Assembly: GCA_946902875.1 (NCBI GenBank)
Contig: OX336340.1
Location: 2,402,351 to 2,466,350, forward strand
DNA: 64,000 nt
Source of the DNA: Nematopogon swammerdamellus
Lineage: Eukaryota; Arthropoda; Insecta; Lepidoptera; Adelidae
Direction: 5' to 3'
Position numbers and translations under genes: made by a program. The notes below the pieces were generated by a model. That model was not told the DNA's origin. It was given only the letters and a program-made list of their open reading frames with translations, and ran no database searches. This document shows, one piece after another, positions 61,104 through 64,000 of the stretch. Numbering within the stretch: position 1 is the first letter of the stretch; each line of letters opens with the position of its first letter.

Positions 61104-63653
61104 TTACTGTAAGTAAAAAACTTCGTCCAATTCCTCCGACTCCGCCACAGTACCCAATACGCTGGCTGCGTTGCCCCTTTGAATGGCTAGGCCTATTTGC
61201 TGAAAAAAGAAAGACTTGGCGCGTCGGTCACCAGACTTATCAATAAGGAGCTTTCCTAGGACGTTTCCGAAAGTCCTTGCGTCGGGTGACCACACGCCAA
61301 GTGTTTCCACAGCAAAGGCCAGGAATTCGAAGTGGCCGCGCAAGCCAACGTATTTTTTAATTTTCTGGTTTTGTGCACCTAGAGCGGCGGAGCCAGCCGA
61401 ATTGGACGAGCCGGCAATATGGGTAGGTGCGAAGGTGTCAGCACACGTCGCGTCCCATACTAAAGCCTTTCCCCGGCTCCATGGGACTAAGGTCATGCCG
61501 TCAGGCCTCTTTCCGTCGTCCCGACATAGGCCTGGTGGTTCCAGCAGACTGGGAAAGTCCGCTGTGGCAAGGGCCCTCTTTATAAGCAGATTGATGTTGC
61601 TATGTCGAGACCGACGACCGGCACTGCGCTGACATGCTAGTCCATGGTGGCCGAACGGGTCGACGTCAGTACCACAAACACAGACGTGTGGTTGGCACAC
61701 CTTCGCACCCACTCGTAGAGCAACGGATATTCTTACTGTGTGGTTATCTAAAAGTGTTCCCATATGAGGGGAGGGGTACGCGTGTAACCAAGCCCCCGCC
61801 TCTCTCTCCGAAGATGCCAGGACCCGGGCGCGATCGGTTCCCGATGAAGCTTGAAGCATTTCCGCATGTATGATTTTTATTCTTGGCAGATCCCAGCCTT
61901 TCTGTGAACCAGGGAATATAGGGGGACTCTCTCCGGGACATTGCGCTTTCCAACGCTCCGTGGCTCCACTCAAGTGACTGACCTCAAACTCACCAAGTGA
62001 GGGTTTAAGTATATTTCCTATGAGGTTAAGTCCGCTATGAGCGGAGCCCAGGAACGCTGGAAGGGCGACATCCTCGACCATTCGAATTCCGATCCCTCCG
62101 TATTTCACAGGAAGGGTGGCCTGCCTCCAAGATGGTGATTCTAGACTCACATTTAAAATTTGTTGCATACAGCTTTTAACAATATTATCCATAGCCCGCA
62201 TACTCTCTTCGTGCCGCCACATAGGGCTACAACGAAGGAAGTATGTGAGTCTTGGGATACAGAAACAATGACGGAGCAGAAAGAGGGCAACATGTTTGGT
62301 GATATAATTTAGGCGACCAGAGAACAGTTCCAGTTTATCCTTCTTATCCTGAATGAGCAGCGGGATCGACTCATCGGTCAGTGGCGCTCCGAGTAAGAAT
62401 AAGTTTTCCCTTGATAAAATCTTTATGTCAGGAATTTTAGCATTGAACTCACTGAGAACCTGATCTTTTTCCACTTCCGCAAATCCGGCTGAGAAATATA
62501 TTTGGCACTTTGAGAAATTTAGATTTAAACCAACTTTAGCGAAATTTTGTAAGATGTTATCTAAATCATTCAAAAGAGTGTCCTTATTACCCGCTAATAC
62601 CCCATCATCTAAATACCATAGGTTTAATTCAGAATTTATTTGCTTTATTGCGTCCAAAATGCCCAAGCTGAAGACTGGTGGACCCAGCGGATCGCCCTGT
62701 TGACAGCCGACCGATGACTCGATCACGCTGTTTTTGTATAAAAGTTTGGATGGGTTTGAGTAACACTGAGCTAAATATTTGTAGGCCTCCGGAATGTGTT
62801 CCCTTACCGCCCCGAGCATTGAGTCCCGTTCTATACTATTGAAAGCGTTGCTTACGTCAAGCTTAACCAGGACGATCGGGTCCTTCTTCGTGTCCAGGTA
62901 GGAGCGGGCGGCGTGGACGGCCACCTCGCACCCGCCTCTCGTGCCAAATCCGAGCTGAATTGGTTGGAAGAGCTTCTGTAATTTTAAATTAATTTTTTTA
63001 CAAATAATTTTTGAGGTGATCCGCCTAAAAGTAGAGCCTATAGCAATCGGTCGAATACCACCTTCTTTTTTTTTCAACGCACATAGATATGCTCCATAGA
63101 TGAATGGGAGGAACTCAGAAACCACACTTCCTTGTAACATGAAATTACAGATTTTGATTATAGATCTAATTAAATTCTGCCCAGCATCCCCATTGTTCGA
63201 TCCTGTCAAGTCCTTCAGATGCGTCGGAGAGAGACCATCCATACCCGCGGCGGAGCCATTTGGAAATGAAGCCAATGCGTCCAATATGTCTCTTTTATCC
63301 GCACTCAATTGGTCCTCTGTAACTGAGCTCGCGTCCGGGATGTTGAGTTGGCGAGAAGGTCGAGGGTGCTTGGAGCGAAGAGCATCGAGGGTAGCAGCAT
63401 CATCGGCGGCGACCGTATCTTCTGATGTCAGCAGACGAACTGCGCCCCTCACGTCTCCATCGAACACTTTGCTTTCCACCTTTTTCCAAAAGGAACCAGC
63501 ATGTTGAACATTGGGAAGATTTTCCAATTTGGAATTTTCGTAGTGAGAAATGTTGTCTTTGATCTTACAGGCCAAACTTCTCCGATCATTTCCATCTACG
63601 TGCAGTACTTTAAAAGGAAACCTAAAGAGCTCTTTCCAGGACTTCAATGAATT
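61104..63653 (-). pseudogene. Retroelement with YLDD reverse transcriptase, CCHC knuckle and restriction-like endonuclease
   Basis: About 850 uninterrupted codons, minus strand, from NSLKSWKELFRFPFK at ~63,653 to VFYLQ at 61,104. The open frame reaches 63,776, but the first ~41 residues are a shadow of another frame (see the adjacent entry). Numbering from that point: RT A motif VKLDVSNAFNSIERDS 304-319, B motif GCQQGDPLGPPVFSLGI 357-373, C motif WYLDDG 387-392. YLDD instead of the usual FADD/YADD is notable. Then C699-x-C701, H710/H711, C715 (CCHC), R721-x-x-R-H (RSRH), KRPDG 756-760, VWDAT 773-777, FAVETLG 821-827 and IQRGNAA 865-871: the CCHC, R-R-H, PD, D layout is that of the restriction-like endonuclease of R2/NeSL/CRE-type LINEs. 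I recall similar unnamed metazoan ORFs but cannot assign the clade. A frameshift makes this copy probably inactive. Confidence 0.8.
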
Positions 63654-64000
63654 ATATCGACACAAGCGTCGATTAATTCCGATAGCTTTCTGGCCACAGC
63701 AGTCCGAGCAGCTCGAGGAATTCTCCGAAGTAAAGGAACGTGTTCTCTCAAATATTGTATCTCCTCCGCAAAACACTGGGCCGAAGAGTTCAGATTCTCG
63801 TTCAGCAGAACTGGCCCAGATGTGGCAGGCGTAGCCCCACTTTGATCTGGCTGAGTGGATGGTGTCAGCGCTTGTGGGCTCGGATGGCAGCGAGCGGTAT
63901 GGATGTTCAGGCCCCTAGTACCTTTGAAAAATTTCGGAATCTTGCAGACTTGGCAACGGATGTGGTTTGTGTTGCTGGTGGAATCTTGGTGTCCATGGTT
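63644..64000 (-). pseudogene. N-terminal part of the same retroelement, C2H2 zinc finger, other frame
   Basis: Minus strand from the window edge: HIRCQVCKIPKFFKGTRGLN then IHTARCH gives C16-x2-C19-x14-H34-x4-H39 counted from the edge, a C2H2 finger as found at the N-terminus of R2-like elements, where it helps bind the target site. A Ser/Thr/Pro/Gln-rich linker follows, then FAEEIQYLREHVPLLRRIPR and VARKLSELIDACVDIIH to a TGA at 63,646-63,644. The RT frame picks up within a few bases one frame away (SLKSWKELF), so a single-base indel near 63,650 splits the protein. The ORF is open at the edge; the 5' end lies beyond 64,000. Confidence 0.78.

Noticed and set aside
63653..63776. Start of the RT protein at 63,776
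   Set aside because: The first ~41 residues (Cys/Ser-rich) are an out-of-frame reading of the zinc-finger N-terminus; the true N-terminal sequence is in the neighbouring frame.

Overview
The window is about 64 kb of insect nuclear DNA, almost certainly from a moth or butterfly. Evidence: long CCTAA/TTAGG telomere-type tracts carrying TRAS-like telomere-targeting non-LTR retrotransposons, and dense interspersed repeats of types I recognise from Lepidoptera (the 'AGGGTTCCG...CGGAACCCT' repeat, the 'GCCCGCGGCTTCGCTCGCGTGAAATTCG' element, TA- and TTAA-flanked MITEs, RTE- and Jockey-like LINE 3' ends). I see no bacterial-style genes, operons or CRISPR. Nearly all recognisable coding sequence is retrotransposon. 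One short candidate host exon (33,781-33,976; signal-peptide-like start, splice acceptor and donor) is the only plausible host coding feature.

Layout. 1-13.5 kb: nested SINEs, LINE 3' ends, AGGGTTCCG repeats and a 31-bp minisatellite. 13.5-21.7 kb: a short telomeric tract, an RTE remnant split by a MITE, and head-to-head SINE pairs. 21.9-24.1 kb: two inverted arrays of a 62-68-bp repeat flanking a relic of an unusual retroelement. 24-36 kb: SINEs, fold-back elements, two TTAA-flanked MITEs, the candidate exon. 36.8-41.8 kb: two hAT-like non-autonomous elements with perfect 8-bp target duplications, a hexamer microsatellite and the largest 68-bp array. 44.3-51.1 kb: an interstitial telomeric block, (CCTAA)n, holding a 5'-truncated TRAS and a second TRAS whose 5' half is inverted. 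52-60 kb: more nested SINEs and LINE ends. 61.1-64 kb: a nearly intact minus-strand retroelement with N-terminal C2H2 finger, YLDD reverse transcriptase, CCHC knuckle and restriction-like endonuclease; it runs off the right edge.

Names used below. 'T1 tail' is the conserved SINE 3' end with stem ACATCAC/GTGATGT, then CAACCGTGTCAGTTTCCAT and poly(A). 'Head 5S' is a pol III-type head with a tRNA A box, a 5S rRNA-like block and a tRNA B box. 'Head PK' is the module starting TACCGTGTGGGGCCGGTA, which can fold as a pseudoknot. 'Head L' is a tRNA-Leu/Ser-like head. 'T2 tail' ends CCATACCGGATTACAT plus poly(A). 'TATG repeat' is head PK with its own body and a (TATG)n end. 'EP repeat' is the AGGGTTCCG family. 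'CG element' is the GCCCGCGGCTTCGCTCGCG family. 'LINE-C' is a LINE whose ORF2 ends with an RTGKLWNAL motif.

How the parts work together. The SINEs look like a combinatorial system: at least three unrelated 5' heads share one roughly 75-bp body block and are joined to different 3' ends, consistent with template switching and with 3' tails read by different LINE partners. The telomeric block is a safe harbour for TRAS. The relic at 22.4-22.8 kb and the larger element at 61-64 kb are two members of one endonuclease-bearing retroelement lineage.
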